Source: JAWKUK01 sp041398605
Lineage (GTDB): Bacteria > Planctomycetota > UBA1135 > GCA-002686595
Assembly: GCA_041398605.1 (NCBI GenBank)
Contig: JAWKUK010000003.1
Span: 124,001 to 188,000, forward strand
Direction of reading: 5' to 3'
Length of the DNA: 64,000 nt
Shown here in pieces: positions 35,638 through 46,539 of the stretch; the first letter of the stretch is position 1, and each line of letters begins with the position of its first letter. Made by a program: the position numbers and the translations under genes. The notes under the pieces were generated by a model. That model saw only the letters and a list, made by a program, of their open reading frames with translations. It was not told the DNA's origin and ran no database searches.

Positions 35638-38600
35638 TCAGTCGACGAACACGAACTCGTTGGCGGAGAGGAGCGCCTGGCACAGGCTGCGCCACGCGCG
35701 CGCTTCCGCAGAGCCCGCGCGCACGCCCTTGTCCCCGGAGGCCGACGTCGTCGGCGCATCGGCGTGCGCATCAAGGTCCGCGAGGGCGGCCAGGTAGCTG
35801 CGCGCATCGTCGACCTCGTCCTGTGCGGCCGCGCGGCCGTAGGCGAGCGCGAACACGCGCTGCAAGCGCGCTTCCGTGTCGTCGCCGACCTCCGCCGCAA
35901 CACGCCCGGCGAGCGCGCTCGCGCAGTCGAGCGCCAACGGCGAGTTCATCAAGAACAAGGCTTGTGTCGCGACCGTCGTCGATGGCCGCTGCTCGATATG
36001 CACGCTCGGGTCGCCGTAGTCGAAGACGCCGAAGAACGGGTACATCGCGTTGCGGATGATGGGCAAGTAGATCGAGCGTCGCGGGGCGTCGTAGTTCGCC
36101 GCGTCAGAGCTCTGGTCGTTTGTGACGTAGCCCCGATCCCGAGTCGAGAGCAAGGTCCCACCCACAGTCCGATCCAAGAGGCCACTGACGGCGAGCAGCG
36201 AGTCCCGGATCGCCTCCGCCTCGAGGCGTCGGCGGTTCTGCCGCCACAAGAGCTCGTTCGTCGGATCTCGCTCGAGCGCGAGCGCGTCGTGGCTGACGCT
36301 CTGCTGCCACACCTCGGAGGTCAGCACCAGCCGGTGCAGCGCCTTCAGCGACCAGCCCGACGCCACGAAGCGCCGCGCGAGCCAATCGAGCAGCTCCGGG
36401 TGCGTTGGCGTTGCGCCCCGCGTGCCGAAGTTCGAGGGCGACGCCACGAGCCCCATGCCGAAGTGATGCTGCCAGACCCGGTTCACCAATACACGGGCAG
36501 TGAGCGGGTGATCGGGTCGTGTCAACCACTCAGCGAGGGCGAGGCGCCCCGAGGCATCGGCCGGCAGCGGCTCCCACGGCACGACCTTGTCGAGCACCGA
36601 CAAGAACCCCCGCGGGACGGGGTCCCCCTCGAGCTTGAGATGGCTGCCGCGGACGTGCACCGGCACCTCGACGACCTCGGGTTCGTCGATGGCGGCCATC
36701 ACCGTTCCAGGCATCGGGGGCTCGCTCGCCGCGAGCGCTGCGAGGCGCTGGTCGAGCGCCGCAAGGCGCTCGTTGACCTCACGCGGGAACGAAGAGGCGC
36801 CGAGCGCTCCGGCGAGCGCTGTCGGCGACGTCGAGCCCTCCAGCAGCCCGAACACGCGCTGCGTATCCGCCGCAGCGAGCGCGGCCTTGCGCGCATCACC
36901 CTCCAGCGAGCGCACGACCCCGGCGACGGCCAGCGCCGCGGCCTGAAAGCGCGCCGCGAGGTCGTCCAAGCTCGCGGGCGCGGCGCCGTGCACGAGCGCT
37001 TGGAACGGCGCCGGCCCGAGGTCTGCGCCGGACTCCAGCAGCCCGCGCAGCCGCTCCGCGACGGCGTCCCACTCGCTGGGCGGCGCGGCTTGATAGGCGT
37101 CCCACACGGCAAAGAGCGAGTCCCCTTGGCCCGCGCGCCACGCGAGCTCGTCGGCATAGGCGCGCACCACCTCCGGCACGAGGTCGCGCTCGCCATCGAC
37201 CAAGGGCCAACCGACCACGTCCGTCGGGACGAGCGCCAGCACGTCGAGGTGCGGCACCGACCCGCCACACTCGACGCGCAGCACGTTGAGGCCTGCGACG
37301 AGCTCGAGCTCTGCGACCTCGCGCCAAGCGACATCCGTCGGCTGGAAGCCGCCCGTGACTTCGCCAAACGCGTCCTCGCGCGCGACCGCCCCGTTGACCA
37401 TGAGCCGCATCGGCCGCGACTCGCCGGCCGCATAACGCGCGCTCAAGCGATAGGCGCCGGCTTCCGTCACGCGCACGTCCCATTCCGCGAACTGAAGCCC
37501 CGCCTTGTGCGTGTGTAGCACCGTCCGGCGCGGGTCGCCCCAATGCTCGGAGTCGACGTGCAGGTTCGTGCGCGGAGCGCGTTCGGCCTCGATGAAGCGC
37601 GCGGTGTTCCGAGCCCGCTGGCCCGCGGCGAGGTAGCGGCCGAACTTGGACGCGAGCCCGTTGCGCAGCGCCTCTTCGCCCTCCTGCACAGCCCGATCGC
37701 GCGCCGCCTTCGCTTCGTCCCGCGCGCTGCGCCAAGCCTCGCGCGCCTCGCGCTCGGCGTCCGTCTCGAGGGTCCGTTCGCGCCAGCGGCTGACGTGGTC
37801 GTAGTTCTCGAAGATCGAGGTGCTGCGGAAGATGCCGGCCAGCGCGTAATAGTCGCGCGTCGGCAACGGATCAAACTTGTGGTCGTGGCAACGCGCGCAC
37901 CCGATGGTCTGCCCCATGAAGACGCGCCCGACGAGGTCGACCTGCTCGTCGACGACGTCCATTCGCAGCTTCTCCTTGTCCTGCTCGGCGAGCATCTTCG
38001 GCCCGAGCGTCAAGAAGCACGTCGCAGTGATGCGATCGAACTGTTCGGCGCGATCGTCCGTGGCCGGCAGGAGGTCGCCCGCGAGCTGCTCGCGCACGAA
38101 CTGGTCGTACGGCTTGTCGTCGTTGAAGGCGCGCACGACGTAGTCGCGATAGCGCCAGGCGTGCCCGAAGGCCAAGTTCTCGTCGAGGCCGTTCGAGTCG
38201 GAATAGCGCGCGAGGTCGAGCCAATGCCGCCCCCACCGCTCGCCGTACTGCGGCATGGCGAGCAAGCGATCGATGACCTTCTCCCACGCATCGGGGGCGT
38301 CGTCGTCGAGGAAAGCTGCGACCTCTTCCGGCGTCGGCGGCAGCCCGACGAGGTCGAGCGAGACGCGGCGGATGAGCGTGCGACGGTCCGCGCGCGGCGA
38401 AGGCGTGAGGCCCGCCGCAGAGAGCCCCGCGAGCACGAACCGGTCGATCGGGTGCGCGCTCCATTCGGCGCCGTCGGGCAGCCTCGTCTCTGCCGGCGGG
38501 ACAGGGTCCGCCAGCGGTGTGTAGGCCCAGAAGTCACGCCACTCGTTGACGTCGAGCTTGCGCTTGGGGGCGGGCGCAGCGCTCGCGCCATCGCGCGGGT

Positions 38601-38973
38601 CCGGCGCGCCGCGCTGAATCCACTCCAGCAGCGTCTCGATGTGCGCCTCCGCCAGCTTGCCCGTCGGCGGCATCGCGACGAACTCGTCCTCGTAGCGCAC
38701 CGCCTCGGCGACGAGGCTCGCCGCGAGGTCCCCCGGCACGATCGCCGGGCCGGACAGGCCGCCCTTGCGCCAGCCGGCGGCGCTCGAGAGGTCGAGGCCC
38801 CCCTTCACCTTGCCCTGCGCGGGGTCGTGGCACGCGAGGCAATGCTCCACGAGCACGGGTCGCACGCGCCGCTCGAAGAACTCTAGGTCAGCGGCGGAGG
38901 GCGAAGGCGGCGCGCTGTCCTGCGCGGCCGCAGGAGCGGAGCACAGCAGCACGAGGAGGGCCGAGGTCCACAT
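35638..38973 (-). CDS. Planctomycete-type secreted cytochrome/DUF1549/DUF1553 (PSD1) protein
   Basis: A 1111-residue exported protein (signal peptide ending AAAQD, start ATG 38973). Domains in order: PSCyt1 c-type cytochrome motif EHCLACHD (about residues 43-50), DUF1549 (PSCyt2) with IDRFVLAGL, GLPPTPEEV, ARYSDSNG and a second heme-like motif CARCHDHKFDP, a carbohydrate-binding-like beta insert (RLSARYAAGESRPMRLM), and C-terminal DUF1553 (PSD1) with RVLVNRVWQHHFGMG, TPTHPELLDW and ATQALFLMNSP. These proteins are abundant in Planctomycetota; their function is unknown, polysaccharide processing being suspected. Downstream of the second toroid gene with a 53-base gap, so probably cotranscribed. 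Confidence 0.93.
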   Translation of the reverse strand: MWTSALLVLLCSAPAAAQDSAPPSPSAADLEFFERRVRPVLVEHCLACHDPAQGKVKGGLDLSSAAGWRKGGLSGPAIVPGDLAASLVAEAVRYEDEFVAMPPTGKLAEAHIETLLEWIQRGAPDPRDGASAAPAPKRKLDVNEWRDFWAYTPLADPVPPAETRLPDGAEWSAHPIDRFVLAGLSAAGLTPSPRADRRTLIRRVSLDLVGLPPTPEEVAAFLDDDAPDAWEKVIDRLLAMPQYGERWGRHWLDLARYSDSNGLDENLAFGHAWRYRDYVVRAFNDDKPYDQFVREQLAGDLLPATDDRAEQFDRITATCFLTLGPKMLAEQDKEKLRMDVVDEQVDLVGRVFMGQTIGCARCHDHKFDPLPTRDYYALAGIFRSTSIFENYDHVSRWRERTLETDAEREAREAWRSARDEAKAARDRAVQEGEEALRNGLASKFGRYLAAGQRARNTARFIEAERAPRTNLHVDSEHWGDPRRTVLHTHKAGLQFAEWDVRVTEAGAYRLSARYAAGESRPMRLMVNGAVAREDAFGEVTGGFQPTDVAWREVAELELVAGLNVLRVECGGSVPHLDVLALVPTDVVGWPLVDGERDLVPEVVRAYADELAWRAGQGDSLFAVWDAYQAAPPSEWDAVAERLRGLLESGADLGPAPFQALVHGAAPASLDDLAARFQAAALAVAGVVRSLEGDARKAALAAADTQRVFGLLEGSTSPTALAGALGASSFPREVNERLAALDQRLAALAASEPPMPGTVMAAIDEPEVVEVPVHVRGSHLKLEGDPVPRGFLSVLDKVVPWEPLPADASGRLALAEWLTRPDHPLTARVLVNRVWQHHFGMGLVASPSNFGTRGATPTHPELLDWLARRFVASGWSLKALHRLVLTSEVWQQSVSHDALALERDPTNELLWRQNRRRLEAEAIRDSLLAVSGLLDRTVGGTLLSTRDRGYVTNDQSSDAANYDAPRRSIYLPIIRNAMYPFFGVFDYGDPSVHIEQRPSTTVATQALFLMNSPLALDCASALAGRVAAEVGDDTEARLQRVFALAYGRAAAQDEVDDARSYLAALADLDAHADAPTTSASGDKGVRAGSAEARAWRSLCQALLSANEFVFVD

Positions 38974-39026
38974 TCCCACTAGGTTAGCGGCCGCGGCCCC
39001 ACTTCGTGCGCGCGCCCCGATTTGGG

Positions 39027-40343
39027 CTACCGCGAGCCCGGTGCGCTCGACGCCGGGCCAGCCCAGCGGGCCAGCGCTGGGGCCGAGGGCGCGAGGAGCG
39101 ACAGGAGCGCCATCGCGGTGCCGTAGCTCTCGCTCCGGTCGAAGACACGATCGTTCCAACCGCCGCTCTCGAGCCGTGACTGGTAGAGGCGGCCAAGGTA
39201 CTTCGTACGCCACGCCGCGCGCTCGGCCTCGGGCAGGAGAGTGATCGCGAGCGCGGTGTGGTAGTGCGCGAAATAGACGTAATACGGCGCGACCCCGTAG
39301 GGCGGCAGGTGGGTCTTGTCCTTGCGGCGCCGCGCCTCGAGCTGCTGCCAGTGCTCGACAAACGCCTGGACGCCGCTCGTGAGCTTCTGCGTGTCGCTGC
39401 GGCCCGCGAGGTAGAGCGCGACCTCTGCGGACGTGATGCGCCCCATCGCGCCAGGTCGGCCGCTCCGCTGGTCGCCGCGGCTGTACCCGTACGAGAACGT
39501 GTCGTCTGCGCCGCCCAACACGTCGCCGATGCGAGTCGCAGACAACGCCCCGAGCGCGCGCTCGACGACCTGCCCGTCGACCGCCACGCCTTGGCGCTGC
39601 GCTTCGAAGAGCGCGAGCAACGTCGGCCCCGTCATGAACGGCGAGGCCGCCGCGCCCGGCTTGTCGAAGCCGTTCTGGCGCGAGTAGTTCCAGCCGCCGC
39701 CGGGGCGGATCTCGGTCGCCTCCAGGGTCTTGACCAGCGCCGGGATCCACTCGCTTACGGCAGGCGCCTGGCCCTCGGGGACTGCGTCGTGGGCGCGGAG
39801 CTGCAGGAGGAACCAGAGCGCATAGGCGTGCCCCCAGCCGCGCACGTCGTAGCCGCCATTGAAGCCAGGCCGCATGCCCTCCGTCGCGAGCTGCTCCAGC
39901 ACGAAGGCCGCGCCCTTCGCGACCGCGGCGCGGGCGCGCGCGTCCTCTGCGTAGCCCGGGGCCGAGAGCAGCGCCCACGAGACGATCGAGGTGCCGCCCA
40001 CCCGGTAGCCAAGCGGGATAACGAGCTCGCTGCCGCGCCCACGCCCGGCGCGCTCGCGGTACACGCCCTCGTAGGGCCACTCGCGGCGCGCCTCGAGCGG
40101 CGCTGCGGGGTCCGTCAGGTCCTCTTGCAGCGCGATCAGAAGCTCCACGCAGCGCGCGATCACCGCGCCCTCGTCGAGGCCCTCCGGCACCGGCGGCGGG
40201 ACCCGGTCGTCGTCTCCGGGGCTCGCCTTGGGAGTCGCGCTGTCGACCTGGGGCGCAACGCCACGCGCCTCGAGGCCGACACCGAGGACAGAGCACGACG
40301 CGGCGAGCGCGAACACGAAGCGGGGCAGCTTGAGGTGAGACAT
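39027..40343 (-). CDS. Secreted toroid protein (terpenoid-cyclase/prenyltransferase-like)
   Basis: Start ATG 40343 gives 438 residues with an N-terminal signal peptide (RFVFALAASCSVLG). The rest is helical with Gly/Trp-rich turns (FNGGYDVRGWGHAYALW, RPGGGWNYSR, SRLESGGWND), the pattern of alpha/alpha-toroid repeats. It shares with the protein at 22759-24039 the YFAHYHTA/YFAHYYAA segment and an ESGG turn, so the two are distant paralogues. No catalytic acid motif of cyclases is seen. It precedes the PSD1 gene and is divergent from the kinase gene. Confidence 0.7.
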   Translation of the reverse strand: MSHLKLPRFVFALAASCSVLGVGLEARGVAPQVDSATPKASPGDDDRVPPPVPEGLDEGAVIARCVELLIALQEDLTDPAAPLEARREWPYEGVYRERAGRGRGSELVIPLGYRVGGTSIVSWALLSAPGYAEDARARAAVAKGAAFVLEQLATEGMRPGFNGGYDVRGWGHAYALWFLLQLRAHDAVPEGQAPAVSEWIPALVKTLEATEIRPGGGWNYSRQNGFDKPGAAASPFMTGPTLLALFEAQRQGVAVDGQVVERALGALSATRIGDVLGGADDTFSYGYSRGDQRSGRPGAMGRITSAEVALYLAGRSDTQKLTSGVQAFVEHWQQLEARRRKDKTHLPPYGVAPYYVYFAHYHTALAITLLPEAERAAWRTKYLGRLYQSRLESGGWNDRVFDRSESYGTAMALLSLLAPSAPALARWAGPASSAPGSR

Positions 40344-40385
40344 CGCGCCCCAGGATAGTCCCAGGCTCCGCCCTGTCGCGTCTGG

Positions 40386-40402
40386 TTGGTACGGTTCTTG
40401 TG
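40386..40402 (+). promoter_or_regulatory. Candidate sigma-54 promoter before a kinase/sigma-54 activator pair
   Basis: TTGGTACGGTTCTTGTG matches the -24/-12 pattern (TTGGCACG-N4-TTGCW) with GG at 40388-40389 and GT instead of GC ten bases later. It lies 48 bases before the kinase start, and the second gene of that operon encodes a sigma-54 activator, so autoregulation is plausible. Confidence 0.45.
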
Positions 40403-40449
40403 AGGAGGCCCACTCCGCCGCCCACGTCCGGCGCCTTCGACCGTACCCC

Positions 40450-42080
40450 ATGCCGTCCATGTCTCTCCGCGCCCGTCTGGTCCTGGTCCTCGGCAGCCTC
40501 GTCGCTGTGCTCTTGGCGGCGGAGTGGTCCTTGGTACGGGCTCTGACCCGCGACCTCGACCAGGAGGTGGACGTAGTCGCCCTGACGGTGGGCTCGTCGA
40601 TGCTGAGCCTCTTCTCGACGGACGGAGCCCACGACGAGGCCTCGTTGGATCTCGCTGACGGGCCGGACGCGCCCCACCGGGGCACGCTGATCACGCGCAG
40701 CATCGAGCACTTCCGGGTCGAGGAGGCCCCCCCGGGGGCGCTGCCCGGAGCGGCCCTGTCCGAGCGACTGCGCGCCGCGTCTTCCGCGCCGGGTCAAGCG
40801 CCGACGCGCGTGGAGCTCGAAGTCCGCCCCTACTTCGAGCCCACTCGGGGCCGCGGCGCACGCGCCGACGGCGACCTCGAACTGACGCTGCTCCCCTCCG
40901 CAGCCCTGGACGTCGCTCGCCCACAGGAGCGCGGCACGAGCGCGACCTTCGCCCTGCGGGTCGGCGGCATCATGGCGGCGATCCCGAGCGGCGAACCGGC
41001 CATTCACGGCAGCGTCGAGACGACCGGTGCATGGGTTGCAGCCATGGACGGGGCGCGCCTGGCGCCTAAGTCGGCGGACCGCGCGGACGTCCCCCCATCG
41101 ATGTTGCGGATCCCAGTGCCGCGGGGCGGCCTCGACCGCGCGCTCGATGGGTTCTTGTCGAAGCTGCTCCTGGGCTCCATCGCGCTCTTCGTGCTGGGGC
41201 TCGGCGCGATCGCCTGGGTCGCGCACCGCGTCACGCGCCCGCTCCGTGGCCTCGCATCCGCAGCAGAGCGTGTCGGGCGCGGCGAGCTCGGCGCCGCCGT
41301 GCCCGAGGACGGTGATCGCGAGGTCGCGGCCACGCTGCGCGCGTTCAACACAATGTCCCAGCGCCTCGCGGACCTCGACCAAGAGGCGCAGCGCCTGCGC
41401 GACCGCGAGCACCTCGGCGAGCTCGGGGATGTGGCGCGCGGGCTCGCGCACGCGCTGCGCAACCCCTTGCACACCTTGGGGCTCGCCGTGGATTCACTCG
41501 CACAGGGCCAGCCCGAGGGGGCAGAGACCGCGCGCGCTGCGCGGACTCAGATCCAGCGCATCGACGGCGCCCTGGAGGGTTTCCTGACGCTCGCGGGCTC
41601 GGGCGGGGCGCGCGAAGACGTGGCCCTCGATGACCTGGCGCGCGACGTCGCGTTGGAGCTCGTGCAGTCCACGTCCCCTGTCACCGTGCGCGTGCTCGCT
41701 GAAGCCGGGGCCGTGCCCGTCCTCTGTATCGCCGCGGAGCTGCGCGCGGTCGTGCACGCCCTCGTGGTCAACGCGGCGGAGGCTGCGCCAGGAGAGCCCG
41801 TCGTCGTGCGCGTCGAGCCCATCCAGGACGGCGCCCGCGCGCGGCTCGAAGTGCTCGACCGCGGGCCGGGCCTCGACCCAGCGGTGCGCCGGAAGCTGTT
41901 CACGCCGCACCTGACAACCAAATCGCAAGGCACCGGAATGGGGCTCTATCTGGCTGAACGCATCGCCCGCACGCGCTATCACGGCAGCCTGATGCTGCTC
42001 GACCGGCCCGGCGGCGGCGTGCGCGCCGTATTGGAGGTCGCCTGCGCAGAGGGCGCCTCGGGCGACGACGGAGGCCGCTC

Positions 42081-42084
<4 letters not shown>
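40450..42084 (+). CDS. Membrane sensor histidine kinase with HAMP domain
   Basis: A 544-residue kinase with two transmembrane segments (about residues 8-25 and 238-256) framing a roughly 210-residue extracytoplasmic sensor domain of unknown type, a HAMP linker (VTRPLRGLASAAERVGRGEL), the phosphorylation-site H-box LAHALRNPL (His334), an N-box-like ALVVNAAEA, and ATP-lid motifs DRGPGLD and GTGMGLYLAERI. ATG 40459 is an alternative start. It overlaps the response regulator gene by four bases and should phosphorylate it. Confidence 0.92.
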
Positions 42085-43541
<1,457 letters not shown>

Positions 43542-43556
43542 TCGGGAACCCGTAGA

Positions 43557-44450
43557 GTGTCTCGCAGCGGAGCGCGCCCCTTGGATTCCACCCTCGATGC
43601 CCCCACCCGTGAGGACCACGCAGAGCCCCTCCCGGCCGCACGCCTCAATCCTCCGGGGATCGTAGAGCACGGCACATACCGCCTGCGCTTCGCTGCGACG
43701 GTCGGCGACCTCTGGGCGGTCCAGGCCCTGCGGTACCACGTCTTCAACGAGGAGCTCGGTGAGGGCTTCGCCGAGTCGGCCTTGACCGGCCGCGACGAGG
43801 ACCCGTTCGACGCGCAGTGCCAGCACCTGATGGTCGAGGACACTGCGACGGGCGCGGTCGTCGGGACCTACCGCATGCAGCTCGCAGGGCTCGCGGCAAA
43901 GAGCGGCGGCCTGGGCCTCTATTCCGCTGGTGAGTTCGACCTCGGCGGCCTCTCGCGCGAAGCCCTCGAGAGCGGCGTCGAGCTCGGTCGCGCGTGTGTG
44001 CACATCGACCATCGCCACCGCCGCGTGCTGTACCTGCTGTGGCATGGGCTGATCCACTTCTGCTTGCACCACGGCAAGCGCTCTTTCTTCGGGTGCAGCT
44101 CGCTCACCAGCCAGGACGAGGCCGAGGCGCTGCGCTTCTACGCCTGGCTCGAGGCAGAGGGCTACGTCCACCCGACCTTGAGCGTGGCGCCGACGGCTGC
44201 GTACCGCTGCCTGCCGCCGGGAGAGCCTGCGGACGGGTCACGCGCTGGGTCACCTGGCGCGCCCGCTGACTGGCGCGTCGGCCCCGTCCCGAAGGTCCCC
44301 AAGCTGTTTGGCACCTACCTGCGGATCGGCGCCAAGATCCTCGGGCCGCCCGCGATCGACCGCGAGTTCCGCACGATCGACTTCCTCACCTGGGTGGACC
44401 TCACGACCGAGATCGCGTCCGCGTACGGGCACCCGAACGCGCGCCTCTGA
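43557..44450 (+). CDS. olsB: OlsB-like GNAT N-acyltransferase
   Basis: The 297-residue product resembles L-ornithine N-acyltransferase (OlsB, hemolysin-type GNAT), which makes lyso-ornithine lipid from a 3-hydroxyacyl-ACP. Landmarks: LRFAATVGDLWAVQALRYHVF, QCQHLMVEDTATGAVVGTYRM (acyl-donor strand), VELGRACVHIDHR, FFGCSSLTSQD and VPKLFGTYLRIGAKILGPPAID near the C-terminus. Start is GTG 43557. It precedes an OlsA-type acyltransferase, the usual partner. A second copy lies at 51676-52491. Specificity for ornithine versus another amino acid (glycine, glutamine, lysine) cannot be told. Confidence 0.8.
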   Translation: MSRSGARPLDSTLDAPTREDHAEPLPAARLNPPGIVEHGTYRLRFAATVGDLWAVQALRYHVFNEELGEGFAESALTGRDEDPFDAQCQHLMVEDTATGAVVGTYRMQLAGLAAKSGGLGLYSAGEFDLGGLSREALESGVELGRACVHIDHRHRRVLYLLWHGLIHFCLHHGKRSFFGCSSLTSQDEAEALRFYAWLEAEGYVHPTLSVAPTAAYRCLPPGEPADGSRAGSPGAPADWRVGPVPKVPKLFGTYLRIGAKILGPPAIDREFRTIDFLTWVDLTTEIASAYGHPNARL

Positions 44451-44463
44451 CCTCCCCGTCGCC

Positions 44464-45267
44464 ATGCCTCGCTTGGGTCCCGTGCTCGCGCCCGTGCGCA
44501 TCGCGACGCTCGTTGTCGTGACGACCCCGCTCTACCTCGGCTACGCGCTGACGTGGCCGCTCGGTCGACTCTGGCCGCGGCTCGGCGGGCGCCTCCACCG
44601 GCTCTTCATCGGGACGTGGGCGCGCTCTGCCCTGCGGGTCATGGGCGTGCGCGTCCAGGTCGAGGGCGACCTGCCGGACGGCTCGTTCTTCCTCGTCGGG
44701 AACCACCTCTCGTACCTGGACATCCCGGTCCTGCTCGGGACCGTGGACGCGCGCTTCCTGGCCAAGTCCGAGGTCGCGGGCTGGCCGGTGCTGGGCTTCC
44801 TGGCCCGCACCACGGGCACGCTCTTCGTCGATCGAAGCCGCAAACGCGACCTGACCCGCGTCAACGACGAGGTGCGGCGGGTCCTGGACGCGGGGACGGG
44901 GGTCGTCGTCTTCCCAGAGGCGACCAGCACCAAGGGGGTCGAGGTCCTACCCTTCAAGCCCTCGATCTTCCAGGTGCCCTCGGAAATGGGACTTCCCGTG
45001 TCCTGCGCGGCGCTGTCCTACGCACACCCCAACAGCGAGCCGCCGGCCTGGAGGTCGGTCTGCTGGTGGGGTGACGCCCCATTTGCACCACATTTCTACG
45101 AGTTCTTGAAGCAGCCCAGGACGGACGCGATCGTAACCTTCGGCGCGCGCATTCCCCCCGGCCTCGAGCGTAAGGAACTGGCGTCGGCCGCCCACGGAGC
45201 CCTCCGAGCGGTCTTTCGCCCTACGTGCCCTCCGGAGCACCGGGACACCCCCTACATCCCCGTATGA
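44464..45267 (+). CDS. olsA: OlsA-like 1-acyl-sn-glycerol-3-phosphate acyltransferase
   Basis: The 267-residue product begins with a membrane helix (LVVVTTPLYLGYAL) and has the PlsC-type motifs NHLSYLD (NHxxxxD, catalytic His) and FPEATSTKG (the FPEGT block, with Ala in place of Gly). Next to olsB it would O-acylate lyso-ornithine lipid to complete ornithine lipid; generic phospholipid acylation is the alternative. Start ATG 44464, 13 bases after olsB; stop overlaps the following gene (ATGA). Confidence 0.82.
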   Translation: MPRLGPVLAPVRIATLVVVTTPLYLGYALTWPLGRLWPRLGGRLHRLFIGTWARSALRVMGVRVQVEGDLPDGSFFLVGNHLSYLDIPVLLGTVDARFLAKSEVAGWPVLGFLARTTGTLFVDRSRKRDLTRVNDEVRRVLDAGTGVVVFPEATSTKGVEVLPFKPSIFQVPSEMGLPVSCAALSYAHPNSEPPAWRSVCWWGDAPFAPHFYEFLKQPRTDAIVTFGARIPPGLERKELASAAHGALRAVFRPTCPPEHRDTPYIPV

Positions 45268-45779
45268 GTTCGACGATCCAGGTCCTCCTGCGCGAGAACG
45301 TGGAGGTCCTCCGCCAAGGGCTCGTCCTGTTGGACAAGCTCGATGATGACCAGTTCAGGACCGGCCTGCCAGCCCTCGGGTTGGCCGGGCCGGGGCCCCA
45401 CTTCCGCCACGTGATCGACTTCTACCGGCGCCTGCTCGAAGGCCTCGAGGCCGACGCCGCGTCGCCCTGCGTCGACTACGACCGCCGCGAGCGCGACCCG
45501 CGGATCGAGACCGAGCGTCGGGCGTGCTACGCAGCGATCGTCGACCTCCAGGCGCGGCTCGAGACCATCGAGCGCGTGGACCGCGCGATCGAAGTGCGCT
45601 GCGATCAGTTGCCCGGCACCCCTTCGACGCTCGGGCGTGAGCTCCAAGCGCTCGTGAGCCACACGGTGCACCATTACGCGCTCATCGCCATCGCGGCCCG
45701 CGGGCTCGGTGTCGACCCAGGCCGGGAGTTCGGCGTCGCGCCGTCGACGCTCGCGTACTGGCGCGAGTGCGTCTCGTAA
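45264..45779 (+). CDS. DinB-like four-helix metal-binding protein
   Basis: The 171-residue product has four helices and the histidine pattern of the DinB/YfiT-like superfamily: PHFRHVIDFY after the first helix and SHTVHHYALIA in the fourth, together forming a probable metal site. Family members include thiol-transferases and metal-dependent hydrolases. It is translationally coupled to olsA, which suggests a role in the same pathway, but no substrate can be proposed. Confidence 0.7.
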   Translation: MSSTIQVLLRENVEVLRQGLVLLDKLDDDQFRTGLPALGLAGPGPHFRHVIDFYRRLLEGLEADAASPCVDYDRRERDPRIETERRACYAAIVDLQARLETIERVDRAIEVRCDQLPGTPSTLGRELQALVSHTVHHYALIAIAARGLGVDPGREFGVAPSTLAYWRECVS

Positions 45780-45801
45780 GGGCGCGCCGCGCCACCGCAG
45801 C

Positions 45802-46539
45802 ATGTGCACGCTCACCTGGCTCCACGAGGGCGACGGGTATCGACTCTGGTTCAACCGGGACGAGCTGCTGACGAGGGGCCCGGAGCTGCCGCCGGCCGTC
45901 GCAGAGACGCCCGCTGGGCGGTACATCGCGCCCGCGGACAGCGACCAGGGCGGGACGTGGATCGCGACGAACGACGCCGGCGTCACCGTCGCCTTGCTCA
46001 ATGGCTACCGCGATTCCCGCGGCCCGGAGCGCCCGCAGTGGACGAGCCGGGGTCACTTGGTGCGCGAGCTGGCGCTCATGCGCGACGCATCGTCGCTCTG
46101 GCGCGCGCTGTCCCCTGCGCGCCTCGCTGAGTTCCGGCCGCTCGTGCTCGTCGTCGTGGGCCCCAAGGCGCCAGCGCTCAGCGCGCGCTGGGACGGGCTC
46201 GACCTCGTCATGAGCGCCAACGGCGACGAGGAGCTGCCCGTGTGCTCATCGAGCTTCCGCCAGGACGAAGTGCAACGGGCGCGACGGGCGCTCTACGCGA
46301 CGCTCGTCTCGGGCGCCGGTGGCCGCAGCGCCGCGCGCCTGGCGGCGTTCCAGAGCCACACGGGGCCGCACGGCGCCGACGCGTACTCGCCCTGCATGCG
46401 CCGCGAGGACGCGGCGACGCGCAGCCAGTGCCGCGTCCAGGTCGACGCGCGCGAGGTCCGCTTCGAGTACGTGCCAGGCCCACCGAACGAGACCGAGGCG
46501 CGGCCCGCGGTCGTCCTCGCGCGACGCCGTAAGCCGTGA
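45802..46539 (+). CDS. TANGO2/NRDE family protein
   Basis: The 245-residue product begins MCTLTW, the N-terminus conserved in the family, where Cys2 could act as an Ntn-type nucleophile after Met removal. NRDE-like NRDELL (residues 20-25), GGTWIATND, LLNGYRDSR and GHLVRELAL follow. Eukaryotic TANGO2 is linked to lipid and heme handling; bacterial roles are unknown. Lies 22 bases after the DinB-like gene and overlaps the triple-fusion gene by four bases (GTGA), which places it in the lipid-type operon. Confidence 0.85.
   Translation: MCTLTWLHEGDGYRLWFNRDELLTRGPELPPAVAETPAGRYIAPADSDQGGTWIATNDAGVTVALLNGYRDSRGPERPQWTSRGHLVRELALMRDASSLWRALSPARLAEFRPLVLVVVGPKAPALSARWDGLDLVMSANGDEELPVCSSSFRQDEVQRARRALYATLVSGAGGRSAARLAAFQSHTGPHGADAYSPCMRREDAATRSQCRVQVDAREVRFEYVPGPPNETEARPAVVLARRRKP

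Noticed and set aside
35638..41472. Very long minus-strand open frame of more than 1900 codons
   Set aside because: Only the part from ATG 38973 downwards has a signal peptide and domains; the remainder lies opposite the kinase gene and within the toroid gene in another frame, and reflects few stops in GC-rich DNA.
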